Below are positions 1 to 8,675 of a DNA stretch of 41,329 nucleotides, one piece after another. This DNA is from Candidatus Proteinoplasmatales archaeon SG8-5 (lineage in GTDB: Archaea; Thermoplasmatota; Thermoplasmata; SG8-5). The DNA is taken from the NCBI GenBank assembly GCA_001595885.1, contig LSSH01000084.1:1-41329 (forward strand), given 5' to 3'. The position numbers and the translations under genes were made by a program. Each line of letters starts with the position of its first letter. The stretch's first letter is position 1. The notes beneath the pieces are model-generated. The model was not told the origin of the DNA, made no database searches, and was given only the letters and a program-made list of their open reading frames with translations.

Positions 1-2
1 TC

Positions 3-128
3 GATGGGTTCCTATTCCATCAGGTAATCAGCATACCAATCGTTACGGCTGGCATAACACTAATTTCATTTGCAGCATGTTGGGGTATCAGCAAGATACC
101 ACTGGTAAGGCGAATAATCGGAGCCTGA
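3..128 (+). CDS. C-terminal end of a membrane protein, possibly an acyltransferase-3 family O-acyltransferase (5' truncated by window edge)
   Basis: An open frame enters from the left edge and ends at a TGA at 126-128, giving 41 residues. The visible peptide has one hydrophobic segment (about residues 8-29) followed by a basic tail ending ISKIPLVRRIIGA. This looks like the last transmembrane helix and cytoplasmic tail of a polytopic protein. The tail style (SKIPL-x-R-x-x-G) is common in acyltransferase-3 family sugar O-acyltransferases, which would suit the glycan genes that follow, but the fragment is too short to assign. It converges on the minus-strand operon ending at 240. I infer a real gene from the hydrophobic pattern and the basic tail; the other two plus frames do not give a protein-like sequence here. 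Confidence 0.4.
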   Translation, partial: DGFLFHQVISIPIVTAGITLISFAACWGISKIPLVRRIIGA

Positions 129-239
129 GATAATAGTAGCAATCCCGAATAAATGGACAGGAAAGGAGGGTCCTGAGAGATATTTCGATGATAGGCTCGA
201 AGAGGTGGAACTCAGCTGAGAGATCATGGTGATTATAAC

Positions 240-1712
240 CTACACCTCATACACATTATACCCCTCGTAGTACTCGTACGTCATATAATTGGCATCGAGG
301 TAGAGGATTACCGGGTTGAGGGGATGGTCAGGGGTTTCCCTTATTGTATCCGCATAACCCTTGCCGATTATCACGTACTGGACATAGCCCTGTTGAGTAG
401 TGTTGATGAGCGATTGAGCGTTCCAGGTCAAATTGTGGTTGACAGAGAAGTAGTAGATATTCTCGTCTGGGGGCGGAAGGTCGCACGTGAAGTAGTATGT
501 CGGGTCCTTCAACATCATTATCGTGCGATTCTCATCCACATGTTCTTTGATATAGTCAATCATCTCCTGTCGATAGGCCGTCGTCTTGAACGGTTTCCCG
601 ACAAAGAAGACGAACTGAAATATGATTACAAACGATAGTATCAGCACGGCAGCTTTCTTTAAATTACCCCACGTTATCTTGAAGTCAAGCCAGTCATCCA
701 TATAGTATGCGCAGAACACTGCAAGGAACGGCAGTGCTACAATCATGTAATGCTTGTATTGCCTGATGAGGAGCGTGGAAAGACCGACCAAGGCCAGCAG
801 CAGTATGAAGCCTAGCACCCTGTTCTTACTGGAGATATTCCTCTTCAGAATATCACGACCCAGAAGACCGCATCCCACGATGATCGGGACCCAGATTGCC
901 AGGTAGGCAAGGTCGTTGACATAATACCCTTTTATATTCTCGAATATCCCAATGGATGGCCCTACGACATAATTCGAGTTGGACGACCAGACATTGATAT
1001 AATACTCATCGAACAGCCCCAGGCCAGCGAATGTTGCCATTACCAATATCATGACGGTGAGGAATCCCAAGGCAAATGCCACAAAACTGAACAGGTTCTT
1101 ACTGAAAGCATCCTTGGACCTTTCTCCAAGGTAAAGATACAGGAAGATGAAGGGGACAGGAATGGCATAAAGGATGCCGACCTGCTTGAACTGCGATGCT
1201 ATACCTAGAGATATTCCAGCTATGAACAGGAACCTGTTGTCCCCCTTCCTTACGCCTCTCAGGAAGAACAGGGCAAATAACAGGAGGAACGGGACCATGA
1301 AAACTTCGGTCAGGAACCAGATTCCCTCATAGAAAACTGTGCTTCCGAGGAAGAGTATGGCCGCAATCATGCCCATACGCCTGTTATCGGGAAAGACCTC
1401 GTTGACCAGGAGGATTATCAGAAGGCTGGATATGAGGTTCGTGATGATCACCGATATCCGTAGAGCCAGCAGGCTGTCGGACATCCACAGGACAGAGGCA
1501 GCCACAAGATGTATTCCAGGTGGTTTGTGGTCGAAGAAGTCTCCGTAGGGTAGCTTTCCCTCAAGGATGCCCCGACCGATGACGCCGAACACGCTCTCGT
1601 CAACAGACGCCATATAATTAACATAAATGAACTGGATGACAACGGTAATCAAGTAGATGAACAGCCAGAAGTAAATGCTGCTCAGAAGTATCTCAGTTCT
1701 TTTCTGCAACAT
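240..1712 (-). CDS. GT39/ArnT-like membrane glycosyltransferase (PMT_2 domain)
   Basis: 490-residue polytopic protein of the GT-C fold, expected to transfer a sugar from a polyprenyl (dolichyl) phosphate donor to an acceptor outside the membrane. A first transmembrane helix (about residues 13-33) is followed by the family's acidic pair D38-E39 in a VDESVFG loop and a GDFFDHKPPG stretch near residues 57-66, both typical of the first extracytoplasmic loop of PMT_2 enzymes. About ten more hydrophobic segments follow, then a soluble C-terminal domain from about residue 380. It is the last gene of a four-gene minus-strand operon and its start overlaps the upstream flippase-like gene by 20 nt. The GT2 enzyme two genes upstream could supply its lipid-linked donor. 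Family assignment is firm; sugar and acceptor are unknown. Confidence 0.85.
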   Translation of the reverse strand: MLQKRTEILLSSIYFWLFIYLITVVIQFIYVNYMASVDESVFGVIGRGILEGKLPYGDFFDHKPPGIHLVAASVLWMSDSLLALRISVIITNLISSLLIILLVNEVFPDNRRMGMIAAILFLGSTVFYEGIWFLTEVFMVPFLLLFALFFLRGVRKGDNRFLFIAGISLGIASQFKQVGILYAIPVPFIFLYLYLGERSKDAFSKNLFSFVAFALGFLTVMILVMATFAGLGLFDEYYINVWSSNSNYVVGPSIGIFENIKGYYVNDLAYLAIWVPIIVGCGLLGRDILKRNISSKNRVLGFILLLALVGLSTLLIRQYKHYMIVALPFLAVFCAYYMDDWLDFKITWGNLKKAAVLILSFVIIFQFVFFVGKPFKTTAYRQEMIDYIKEHVDENRTIMMLKDPTYYFTCDLPPPDENIYYFSVNHNLTWNAQSLINTTQQGYVQYVIIGKGYADTIRETPDHPLNPVILYLDANYMTYEYYEGYNVYEV

Positions 1713-2679
1713 CGGTCGCCTCTCCGCGGATGCTCGTTATGTTGATGCCCGTGCTCCATCCGGCAAATGCTCCCAGGATTAATGTGTATGTATTCTTGAA
1801 TACGTGGTCGAGAACGATGATGGACAAAGCAACGTCCATGCCAACTCCGGTCAGGGAGACGAGGACGGCAGAGAATGCGACCTCGTAGGGGCCTATACCG
1901 CCCGGGGTGAGCGGGAGGACCTTGGTCATGTTGGCCAATATGATGGCGAAGAATATCACGAGCACGTCCACATCGAATCCCAGGGCGAGGGTGAACAGGT
2001 AGGTAACCAGGCATTCGAGGGTCCAGATGGCCAGCGATGCTAAGAACGATGCGGCCATCTTCCGCCTGTCCAGCGCCATTGACCGCATTGCCTTCCAAAG
2101 CTTGCTCAAGTTTTTGTAGAGCCAGGAGCTTGAACTTGTTTCATTTCCACCGTTTCCCGTTCGAAGAAGAAACAGGAGCATTATCAGAACGCATGCGGTG
2201 AGTATGAAGCAGGCCAGAAAGATGCCCGTGGTCCACGTGGGCAGTCCCGGGTTGATGACGAAAGGAAGCAGAACCAGCCCCAATATCAAAATTGCGATGA
2301 GGTCGAAATACCTGTCTATCAGTACGCTGCTCAGACCCCTGTGGTATTCTATGCCAAAGAGCTTTTTCACGGCATAAACCTTGACCATGTCGCCCAGTTT
2401 AGCGGGGACAACCAAGTTGGCCGTGTTTCCGACAAGATAGAGTTTGGTTGATGTTAGTGTCCCGACCTTCCTGTCGGATGTGGAGAGTATTCCGCCCCAC
2501 CTAAACCCTCTGAAGAGCCAGCCCAAGGTGTACACCAATGTAATGGGCACGATGAAAAGGATGTTCATCAACATCAGATTATCAAGAAAGCGTTGGTAAT
2601 CGGATATGTATATCAGTATGATGATTATCAAAATCGCGAAAAGCAATGATGCTCCATAGAGAATGCGCTTGCCTTTCAT
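1693..2679 (-). CDS. Flippase-like integral membrane protein (UPF0104/LPG-synthase TM domain family)
   Basis: 328 residues with about eight hydrophobic helices and no soluble domain. The layout, including the RGFRWGGIL and TPGGIGPYE segments (about residues 57-65 and 257-265), matches the lysylphosphatidylglycerol-synthase transmembrane/UPF0104 family. Archaeal members often sit in or are fused to glycosyltransferases, as in AglD. No catalytic domain is present, so a role in moving or presenting a lipid-linked sugar is inference from context. Its ATG overlaps the stop of the GT2 gene as ATGA, and its own end overlaps the GT39 gene, so the three are probably translationally coupled. The GT2, flippase-like and GT39 order suggests making, presenting and using a dolichyl-phosphate sugar. 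Confidence 0.8.
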   Translation of the reverse strand: MKGKRILYGASLLFAILIIIILIYISDYQRFLDNLMLMNILFIVPITLVYTLGWLFRGFRWGGILSTSDRKVGTLTSTKLYLVGNTANLVVPAKLGDMVKVYAVKKLFGIEYHRGLSSVLIDRYFDLIAILILGLVLLPFVINPGLPTWTTGIFLACFILTACVLIMLLFLLRTGNGGNETSSSSWLYKNLSKLWKAMRSMALDRRKMAASFLASLAIWTLECLVTYLFTLALGFDVDVLVIFFAIILANMTKVLPLTPGGIGPYEVAFSAVLVSLTGVGMDVALSIIVLDHVFKNTYTLILGAFAGWSTGINITSIRGEATDVAEKN

Positions 2680-3383
2680 GGTCTACCTTCTATCTCTTGT
2701 TTCAGGGACTTCAACCCGCGGAGCTGTGCCTTAACCACTACCGGGATGTTCGACAACTGGAACTGGTCTGCGTTCCCTGTTGTCCTACCAAAATGTTGAA
2801 CCGGGACCCAGGATATATTAAATCCCTTCTTCTGTGAGCGGATGACCAACTCAGTGGAGAATCCGTATTTCAGATGCCGTATGTCTGGAACGACAGACTC
2901 GAGGACCTTCCTGTTCATGATCTTGAACCCTGAGTTGATATCCTTGATGTATATTCCAAACCTCGCGTAAACCAGGAGGTTATAAAGCATGGATAAGAAT
3001 TTCCTGTATAACGGGTCACACCTGTTAACCTTCACCCCGCAAACGAGGTCTGAGTTTGTCAGCCTACGGTACAGTTTCCAGAAATCCTTAGGATTGTGGG
3101 TATTATCAGAGTCAGAGTAAAAAATGATATCCCCCTTGGCCTGCAACAGAGCATCCTTCAAGCCCTGCATGTACCCTTTCCTTTCTTCACCAGTTATGAG
3201 CGTCATGGGGATCTCATCGGAGAGTCTTCGTAGTATCTCCCTGGTGCCATCGGTGCTTCCGTCCTCAACAACCAAAAGGTCGCTTCCGGGTCGCTTTCTT
3301 ATGACATCGTCATAGAATCCCTTCACCACTTCCTCTATCACTTCGGCTTCATTGTGCACGGGTATGACAATAGTGAGAGGCAT
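2676..3383 (-). CDS. GT2 glycosyltransferase, dolichyl-phosphate-sugar synthase-like
   Basis: GT-A fold glycosyltransferase of about 235 residues. It begins TIVIPVHNEAEVIEEVV, has the VVEDGSTDGT nucleotide-sugar loop, a DSDNTHNP metal-binding DxD motif and a SGFKIMNRKVLE segment, all typical of dolichyl-phosphate mannose/glucose synthases. The open frame extends 21 codons upstream to 3446, but that would overlap the preceding gene by 62 nt. The ATG at 3383 lies one base after that gene's TGA and places the first beta strand at the N terminus, so I chose it. No transmembrane helix is present. The stop overlaps the next gene as ATGA. Likely product: a polyprenyl-phosphate hexose used by the GT39 enzyme of the same operon (inference). 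Confidence 0.85.
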   Translation of the reverse strand: MPLTIVIPVHNEAEVIEEVVKGFYDDVIRKRPGSDLLVVEDGSTDGTREILRRLSDEIPMTLITGEERKGYMQGLKDALLQAKGDIIFYSDSDNTHNPKDFWKLYRRLTNSDLVCGVKVNRCDPLYRKFLSMLYNLLVYARFGIYIKDINSGFKIMNRKVLESVVPDIRHLKYGFSTELVIRSQKKGFNISWVPVQHFGRTTGNADQFQLSNIPVVVKAQLRGLKSLKQEIEGRP

Positions 3384-3384
3384 C

Positions 3385-4725
3385 TCATCCTGGTTCTTCT
3401 CGTTTCGGCGGGAAATGCTTTTTTGCGACATGGGCAGCACTCTCAATGCATCTGTCCATATTTAGGTATTCATAGTTGGAGAAACGACCGCAGAGTATCA
3501 GACCGATGTCTGAGAAATGACTCTCGAAGGTTTGTTTGTTCGCACTATATCCGCGGTCGTTGAGCACATATGCGAACTCGTTCCTGGCGACATGAGTGAA
3601 TACGATTTCGCCTGCTGAGAAATATTCCAGCCTTTCCAGGGTATCTGAGACTCTTGAGGCAATAGTCATATCCGGTTCGTTCCACAATCCCGATCCGGGT
3701 TTACAGCTAATCTCCGCCAGAACAGAACTGTGGCCCTTTGGTGCATTATCAGGACTGAAATTCGAGGGAAAGCTGAGCCTATGAAATGGAATGTCCTTCT
3801 GCGGGAAGTAAATCCAACTCCTGTCACTGACCTGCGGTTTGTTTACACCAACTGATACGGTAATAATCGAAACGTAGTCAAGATTGCCAACGGCCTTGCT
3901 TACATCTTCAGGAATGGCATCGTATGCAGCTGCCAAATTTTGAATGGGTATAGTGGATATTAGCTTGTCGTAATGACGATTCTCACCGTCCGTTGTTTCG
4001 ACGGTCCATGCTCCATCGCGTTTACTAACCTGCTGAACCTCGGCATTGGTGATGAGTTTCTCACGACCAAATGTAGGTATGAGTGTGTCAGTTAGGGCCT
4101 GTATCCCGCCGGACACCGGGTAATAGAAGTTCAGTTGATGTTTGTAACCTTCTGTAGGTATGTTCCGGGCGGCCTTTTTCACATCATCCACAGGTGGCTT
4201 CGGAACCCGACCTTGCACCCAATCAACTCCCAGGTCTTTCGGTGAGGTGCACCAGAGCTTCTCATTGTAAGGTACTAGATACAGGTCGCTAATTCCGGCA
4301 CCGAAATTTGCATACATCCAATCCATGAAATTTTCAGGTAGGTTTTCTTTACCCTCCCGCTGCAGGGTCTCAGCTTCCACAAAGTCGTTCAAGCATTTGT
4401 CTCTCAGGGAGGGTTCAAGGTCCGCCAGATTGTTCTCAAGAGGATATTTCACGTATTTTCCTTCGAGGAATATCGCGCTGTTGCGCCTGTTCTTGACGAC
4501 ATTATCCCCAAGGATATCTAACATGAGAGCCAGGGTTGTTTCATTTCTCGAGAATATCACATGCGAACCTCCGATGTCGAAGGTGAAATCTCCTATGATT
4601 TGGCTGCGGCACAAACCGCCGGGTTCTGATCCGCCCTCAAGAATTTGGAACTCATATCCATTAGTTTTTAGAAAATAGCCTATGGATATACCGGTCAGAC
4701 CTCCGCCTAGAATTCCTACTGTCAT
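3385..4725 (-). CDS. FAD-dependent UDP-galactopyranose-mutase/protoporphyrinogen-oxidase-like oxidoreductase
   Basis: 446 residues. The N terminus has a Rossmann FAD-binding motif (GILGGGLTGISIGYFL, GxGxxG type), the acidic ribose-binding end of strand 2 and the EPGGLCRS loop. It continues with RRNSAIFLEGKYVKYPLE and YNEKLWCTSPKDLG blocks seen in UDP-galactopyranose-mutase-like and amine-oxidase-like flavoproteins of glycan loci. A second FAD contact (LCGRFSNYEYLNMD) lies near residues 410-425. True Glf enzymes are shorter and make the furanose sugar donor; this longer relative may do the same or another sugar or lipid redox step. It is the first gene of the minus-strand glycan operon, one base ahead of the GT2 start. 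The family is clear, the substrate is not. Confidence 0.75.
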   Translation of the reverse strand: MTVGILGGGLTGISIGYFLKTNGYEFQILEGGSEPGGLCRSQIIGDFTFDIGGSHVIFSRNETTLALMLDILGDNVVKNRRNSAIFLEGKYVKYPLENNLADLEPSLRDKCLNDFVEAETLQREGKENLPENFMDWMYANFGAGISDLYLVPYNEKLWCTSPKDLGVDWVQGRVPKPPVDDVKKAARNIPTEGYKHQLNFYYPVSGGIQALTDTLIPTFGREKLITNAEVQQVSKRDGAWTVETTDGENRHYDKLISTIPIQNLAAAYDAIPEDVSKAVGNLDYVSIITVSVGVNKPQVSDRSWIYFPQKDIPFHRLSFPSNFSPDNAPKGHSSVLAEISCKPGSGLWNEPDMTIASRVSDTLERLEYFSAGEIVFTHVARNEFAYVLNDRGYSANKQTFESHFSDIGLILCGRFSNYEYLNMDRCIESAAHVAKKHFPPKREEPG

Positions 4726-4859
4726 GATTCATCTCCACGTGTGCTTGATGGGAATCAAATCACGCGAATTAATGTCATCATTGTGGGAACCAGGTGTAAT
4801 ACATAAATAAACCGCTTAATCTCAGCATTATCAAAAACAATAAATACACACATCAGCTA
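4726..4859. promoter_or_regulatory. Divergent promoter region between the two glycan operons
   Basis: This 134-nt A/T-rich gap separates the minus-strand operon (start 4725) from the plus-strand operon (start 4860). The ATAAATAAACC stretch at 4803-4813 reads as GGTTTATTTAT on the minus strand, a plausible TATA box. CAATAAATAC near 4838-4847 could serve the plus gene with a very short leader. A GGAGATGA just ahead of 4725 may be a ribosome binding site. No transcript data are available. Confidence 0.4.
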
Positions 4860-6080
4860 ATGGCGACCATGGAGTCCCTGAAGATTGCCATGCTCGCCCC
4901 GGAGTTCCTTCCGAATTGGGGGGGAGCGGGTACATATTCGATCCTTTTGGCCCGCGAGCTTTCGAAATCCGATGAGGTTCACGTTTTCACAACCCTAAGG
5001 CCAAGTAATGGCCGTGTTGGCAACAGCCCCAGGGAAATGGAGGAATATTTCAACGACAGGGTCAAGATACAACTGGTTTCGCAGGCAAGGGATAATTTCT
5101 GGTACAATGCAATCTTCCAGTTCAACGTGGCCAGGAACCTTCCCAGGATTTTATCCAAGGAGAGGTATGACATTGTGCACTCGAACCACGCTCACATGCC
5201 CGACCTCGGACTCAAGATGAGGAAACTCGACAGTGGATGCATCACGACAATCCACACGACCCTGTCGAGTCAATATAAGGGCATAAAGAGCTCTGTTAGG
5301 TCCATCGATCACATGGAGGGCTCGGAAAGGATGGTTCGGCTGGGATACCATTTCCTGAGATTGATAGAGAGATATTACCTGGCAAAATCCGATAATATAA
5401 TCTTCGTATCGGACTTCATTAGGGGTGAAACCGCACGAATTGCCAAGCGCGAATTCCACAGGACAAAGCTGATCAGGAACGGCATAGACCTGGAACATTT
5501 CAAGAACGGTGATCCTGCCCCTTCTAATAGAACGGTTAATGTCCTGTTCTGCGGACGATTACTGGCCTTGAAAGGCTTGAATAACCTCATCGAGGCGTTC
5601 AAGATTGTACACAAAAAATGCCCCAATACCCGCCTGTTACTTGTGGGCGGGGGGAACATCGAGCACTGGAAGATGACGGCAAAGCAGACAGGTATACCTG
5701 ATGATGCCATTGCTTTCATGGGTCAAATGAGATATGAGGAAATGCCAGGTATTTTCCGAAAGGGCGACGTATTTGTGCTGCCGAGCATGAGTGAGAGCAT
5801 GCCTTTGTCATTGCTCGAGGCCATGGCTTGTGGCCGGTCTGCCATCGCCTCGAACGTCGGGGGAATACCAGAAATCATCACACACGGCGAGAACGGATAT
5901 CTGGTGAAACCCGGTGATTCGGTAGAGTTGTCAAAGAGGATTATCGAGTTGGTCGGGAACCCCGATCTCCGTGATAGGTTCGGTGCAAAGGCCAGAACAA
6001 ACGTCGAGAAACATTTTGACCTGAAGAACATGGTGAAGGAGACGAGAGAGATGTTCCTGTCTGTCGCGGGTGATAGCTAA
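4860..6080 (+). CDS. GT4 family glycosyltransferase
   Basis: 406-residue GT-B fold enzyme. The N-terminal domain starts IAMLAPEFLPNWGGAGTYS, the acceptor-side glycine-rich loop. The C-terminal domain starts near residue 227 (VNVLFCGRLLALKGLNNLIEAF) and has the donor-binding E-x7-E block, here SMSESMPLSLLEAMACG, followed by NVGGIPEII. Retaining transfer from a nucleotide sugar at the cytoplasmic face is expected. A second in-frame ATG at 4869 could be the true start. The gene opens the large plus-strand glycan operon, and its stop overlaps the next start (TAATG at 6078-6082). Neither acceptor nor sugar can be deduced. Confidence 0.88.
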   Translation: MATMESLKIAMLAPEFLPNWGGAGTYSILLARELSKSDEVHVFTTLRPSNGRVGNSPREMEEYFNDRVKIQLVSQARDNFWYNAIFQFNVARNLPRILSKERYDIVHSNHAHMPDLGLKMRKLDSGCITTIHTTLSSQYKGIKSSVRSIDHMEGSERMVRLGYHFLRLIERYYLAKSDNIIFVSDFIRGETARIAKREFHRTKLIRNGIDLEHFKNGDPAPSNRTVNVLFCGRLLALKGLNNLIEAFKIVHKKCPNTRLLLVGGGNIEHWKMTAKQTGIPDDAIAFMGQMRYEEMPGIFRKGDVFVLPSMSESMPLSLLEAMACGRSAIASNVGGIPEIITHGENGYLVKPGDSVELSKRIIELVGNPDLRDRFGAKARTNVEKHFDLKNMVKETREMFLSVAGDS

Positions 6081-7504
6081 TGAAGATAATGCTGGTAAAT
6101 CCACCAAGGTTTCAGGGGTTATCGGTTATCCGGGAGGAGAGATGCGAGATAGTCGAGCGTTACTCCGTTCTCGAGCCCTATAGCCTGCTTCAGCTGGCAT
6201 CCATACTTCGTGAAGAGGGGCATGAGGTTTCGTTGATCGACGCCAATGGCTTCGACCTCGACTATAACGAGGTCATGCAAAGGGTGAGGAAATTCGGTCC
6301 TGACATTATGATTTTCAGATTCACACCCACGACCTTCGACCATGATATGAAATTATGTGGCTTGGTAAAAAGGTTTAATTCTGAGGTTATGACGGTGGGT
6401 CTTTGTTGGACACTGACCTCACTTGCCGAGGATGTCATGTCCTCCGCCGAGGCTCTTGACTGTTTTGTACTTGGTGATTATGAGGTCGTGGTTCCGAGAC
6501 TAGTGAAGTATGGCCCAGATAGAGTGGAAGGTATCGCTTATCGCGACACTGGCGATATCAAGATTGTGCCGCCGAATGCTGATGACAGCGTCGACCTCGA
6601 CGATCTGCCAATCCCTGCATACGACTTATTAAATTCATTGGAACCCTATTACATCAATACTCCGACGGATGAACCATTCACCATTATGTACACAAGCCGC
6701 GGATGTCCTTTCAGCTGTGTTTTTTGCACTGTAGCCCGTACAAAATGGAAATCGAGGTCTGCGGAAAGTGTAATAGAGGAACTCAGATATCTGAAGAATG
6801 AACATGGCATAGGGCTTGTCTCGTTCTTTGACGAAACATTTACAATCGATAAGGAACGGACCTTGGCCATATGCAAGTCAATGCGGGAGGGGCGGTTGGA
6901 CATCAACTGGTATTGCAACACCAGGGCCAACCTTCTTGATGAGGAACTCGTCAAGAGCATGGCCAGCGCAGGGTGTAAAGGAATTAGCTTAGGTATCGAA
7001 TCGGGAAGCCAAAGGATATTGGACAGAGTATCCAAAGGCATAGACCTTAAGGATGCGAGAACTGCCATCGAGTTATGCAAGAAGAACGGCATCAAAGTGC
7101 TGTGCAGCTTCATCATCGGCCTTCCCGGAGAGACATGGTCAACTGTTGACGAGACCATCCAATTCGTGAAGGACAGTCTGCCCACTGGTGTCCAATTCAA
7201 TGTGGCGGTCCCATATCCTGGAACTGACTTATTCGAGTCAGCCGTCGAGAAGGGGCTCCTGAAGTCCAGCGATTGGCGTCAGATGTATCAGCATGAATCA
7301 ATCGTCGGGACCGATGATATGACCCCGAAGGAGCTCAATAAGGCCAGGATCAAAGCGTACAAGGCACTGTATACGCACCCGGTCTGGTACATGGAGAATG
7401 TCAAGCACGTGCTTCGAAACCCAGATGACCTCGGTTTGGCAGTCCGGTACTCAATTAAGATAATAAACAACTTCCTCATTCATAGGATGGAACATTCACA
7501 CTGA
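6080..7504 (+). CDS. B12-binding-domain radical SAM protein
   Basis: 474 residues. Residues 1-140 look like a cobalamin-binding domain (IMLVNPPRF, then LEPYSLLQLASILREEGHEVSLIDANG and GPDIMIFRFTPTT). The radical SAM core carries the CxxxCxxC cluster motif at C209, C213 and C216 within TSRGCPFSCVFC. FDETFTIDKER and LGIESGSQRILDRVSKG are further conserved blocks of the family. The C-terminal part (VPYPGTDLFE, then MTPKELNKARIKAYKALY) is typical of BchE-like proteins. Members methylate or rearrange unactivated carbons using methylcobalamin and SAM. Sitting between two GT4 genes, with a 1-nt overlap of start and stop, it may modify a sugar or a polyprenyl carrier; that is inference. Confidence 0.85.
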   Translation: MKIMLVNPPRFQGLSVIREERCEIVERYSVLEPYSLLQLASILREEGHEVSLIDANGFDLDYNEVMQRVRKFGPDIMIFRFTPTTFDHDMKLCGLVKRFNSEVMTVGLCWTLTSLAEDVMSSAEALDCFVLGDYEVVVPRLVKYGPDRVEGIAYRDTGDIKIVPPNADDSVDLDDLPIPAYDLLNSLEPYYINTPTDEPFTIMYTSRGCPFSCVFCTVARTKWKSRSAESVIEELRYLKNEHGIGLVSFFDETFTIDKERTLAICKSMREGRLDINWYCNTRANLLDEELVKSMASAGCKGISLGIESGSQRILDRVSKGIDLKDARTAIELCKKNGIKVLCSFIIGLPGETWSTVDETIQFVKDSLPTGVQFNVAVPYPGTDLFESAVEKGLLKSSDWRQMYQHESIVGTDDMTPKELNKARIKAYKALYTHPVWYMENVKHVLRNPDDLGLAVRYSIKIINNFLIHRMEHSH

Positions 7505-7517
7505 AGCGGGTATTGAA

Positions 7518-8675
7518 ATGGAGACATTCCGTTTTCTGTTAACCAGCACATTCTATCCACCGTATCATCTGGGCGGGGATGCAATCCATGTAAAATATCT
7601 GGCCGATGAGTTGGTTAGGCGCGGACACGAAGTGCTAGTGCTTCACAGCGTTGATGCATTCAATGTAAAACGAAAGAACAATGGTCAGGTGAATTTAGAG
7701 TCTGATAAGGTAACCACACATCCCCTGAGATCACCGTTCGGTAGACTATCACCGTTGTCAGCTTACGTCTTCGGTTCATCCTTCTATGTCGAGAAGAATT
7801 TCGAACGTGTTCTGAACGAATTCCCGCCCGATGTGGTCCACCATCACAATATCTCTTTGCTTGGACACACCTTGCTTCGAAAGAGGGGCAGATACAAGCA
7901 ATTATACACAGCACACGACCACTGGCTGATATGCCCGAAAAACGATTACATGAGGAAGGGAAGAATGTGCGAGGAGAAGAGGTGTGCGTCCTGCCTGATG
8001 AGGAACATGCGCCCTCCCCAACTATGGCGGAAGAAACTGAACCTGAGTGATATCGATTTGACAATCTGCCCGTCCGCGTACATGGCAGGGCAATTGAAGG
8101 AGCTGGGCCTTCGAATGGTCGTGATCCCGAATTTCGCTCCATTTCAGCAGGTTGATCTTCCAGAAGGTAAAGAGGATTATTTTCTATATTTGGGTGTCAT
8201 CGAGGAACACAAGGGTATAAAAATCCTCTTGAATGCGTTTGCTGAATCAAAAAACGAGTTGGTTATCGGGGGAAAGGGTTCCTTATCCGGATGGTTGGAG
8301 AAGGTCATCGAAAGGGATCATTTGTCAAATAGGGTTAGGTATTTGCATGAGGTCGGTGGGGAAAAATGGACATACCTGGCAAAGGCCTCCGCCGTTGTGA
8401 TCCCATCGATATGCCTGGAGAATTCCCCATTGGTGGCCCTGGAGGCCCTTTCGGTCGGGACACCTATCATTTGTACTAACATGGGAGGTACTAGGGAGAT
8501 CGCTGAGAAGATATCCGGTAACCTTGTGATACCCGTTGACGAACTCCATGACCGTTTGAGAACACTATCACCGCCTACTATCGATAGGAACCTAATTATG
8601 AAGATATTCAATGAGGAATACACTATTGATAAATACATGGAGAGGTACATGGCAATCGTCAAGGAGGGAGTCTGA
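7518..8675 (+). CDS. GT4 family glycosyltransferase with cysteine-rich insertion
   Basis: 385 residues, GT-B fold. The N terminus is FLLTSTFYPPYHLGGDAIHVKYLADEL, with the glycine loop and paired histidine common in GT4 enzymes. After AHDHWLICPKNDY there is a cluster of cysteines (RMCEEKRCASCLMRN, about residues 154-168) seen in one GT4 subgroup, perhaps a metal or disulfide site. The C-terminal donor domain starts about residue 219 (DYFLYLGVIEEHKGIKILL) and contains SICLENSPLVALEALSVG with the E-x7-E pair. It lies 13 nt after the radical SAM gene, and its TGA overlaps the probable CTG start of the next gene. Confidence 0.87.
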   Translation: METFRFLLTSTFYPPYHLGGDAIHVKYLADELVRRGHEVLVLHSVDAFNVKRKNNGQVNLESDKVTTHPLRSPFGRLSPLSAYVFGSSFYVEKNFERVLNEFPPDVVHHHNISLLGHTLLRKRGRYKQLYTAHDHWLICPKNDYMRKGRMCEEKRCASCLMRNMRPPQLWRKKLNLSDIDLTICPSAYMAGQLKELGLRMVVIPNFAPFQQVDLPEGKEDYFLYLGVIEEHKGIKILLNAFAESKNELVIGGKGSLSGWLEKVIERDHLSNRVRYLHEVGGEKWTYLAKASAVVIPSICLENSPLVALEALSVGTPIICTNMGGTREIAEKISGNLVIPVDELHDRLRTLSPPTIDRNLIMKIFNEEYTIDKYMERYMAIVKEGV

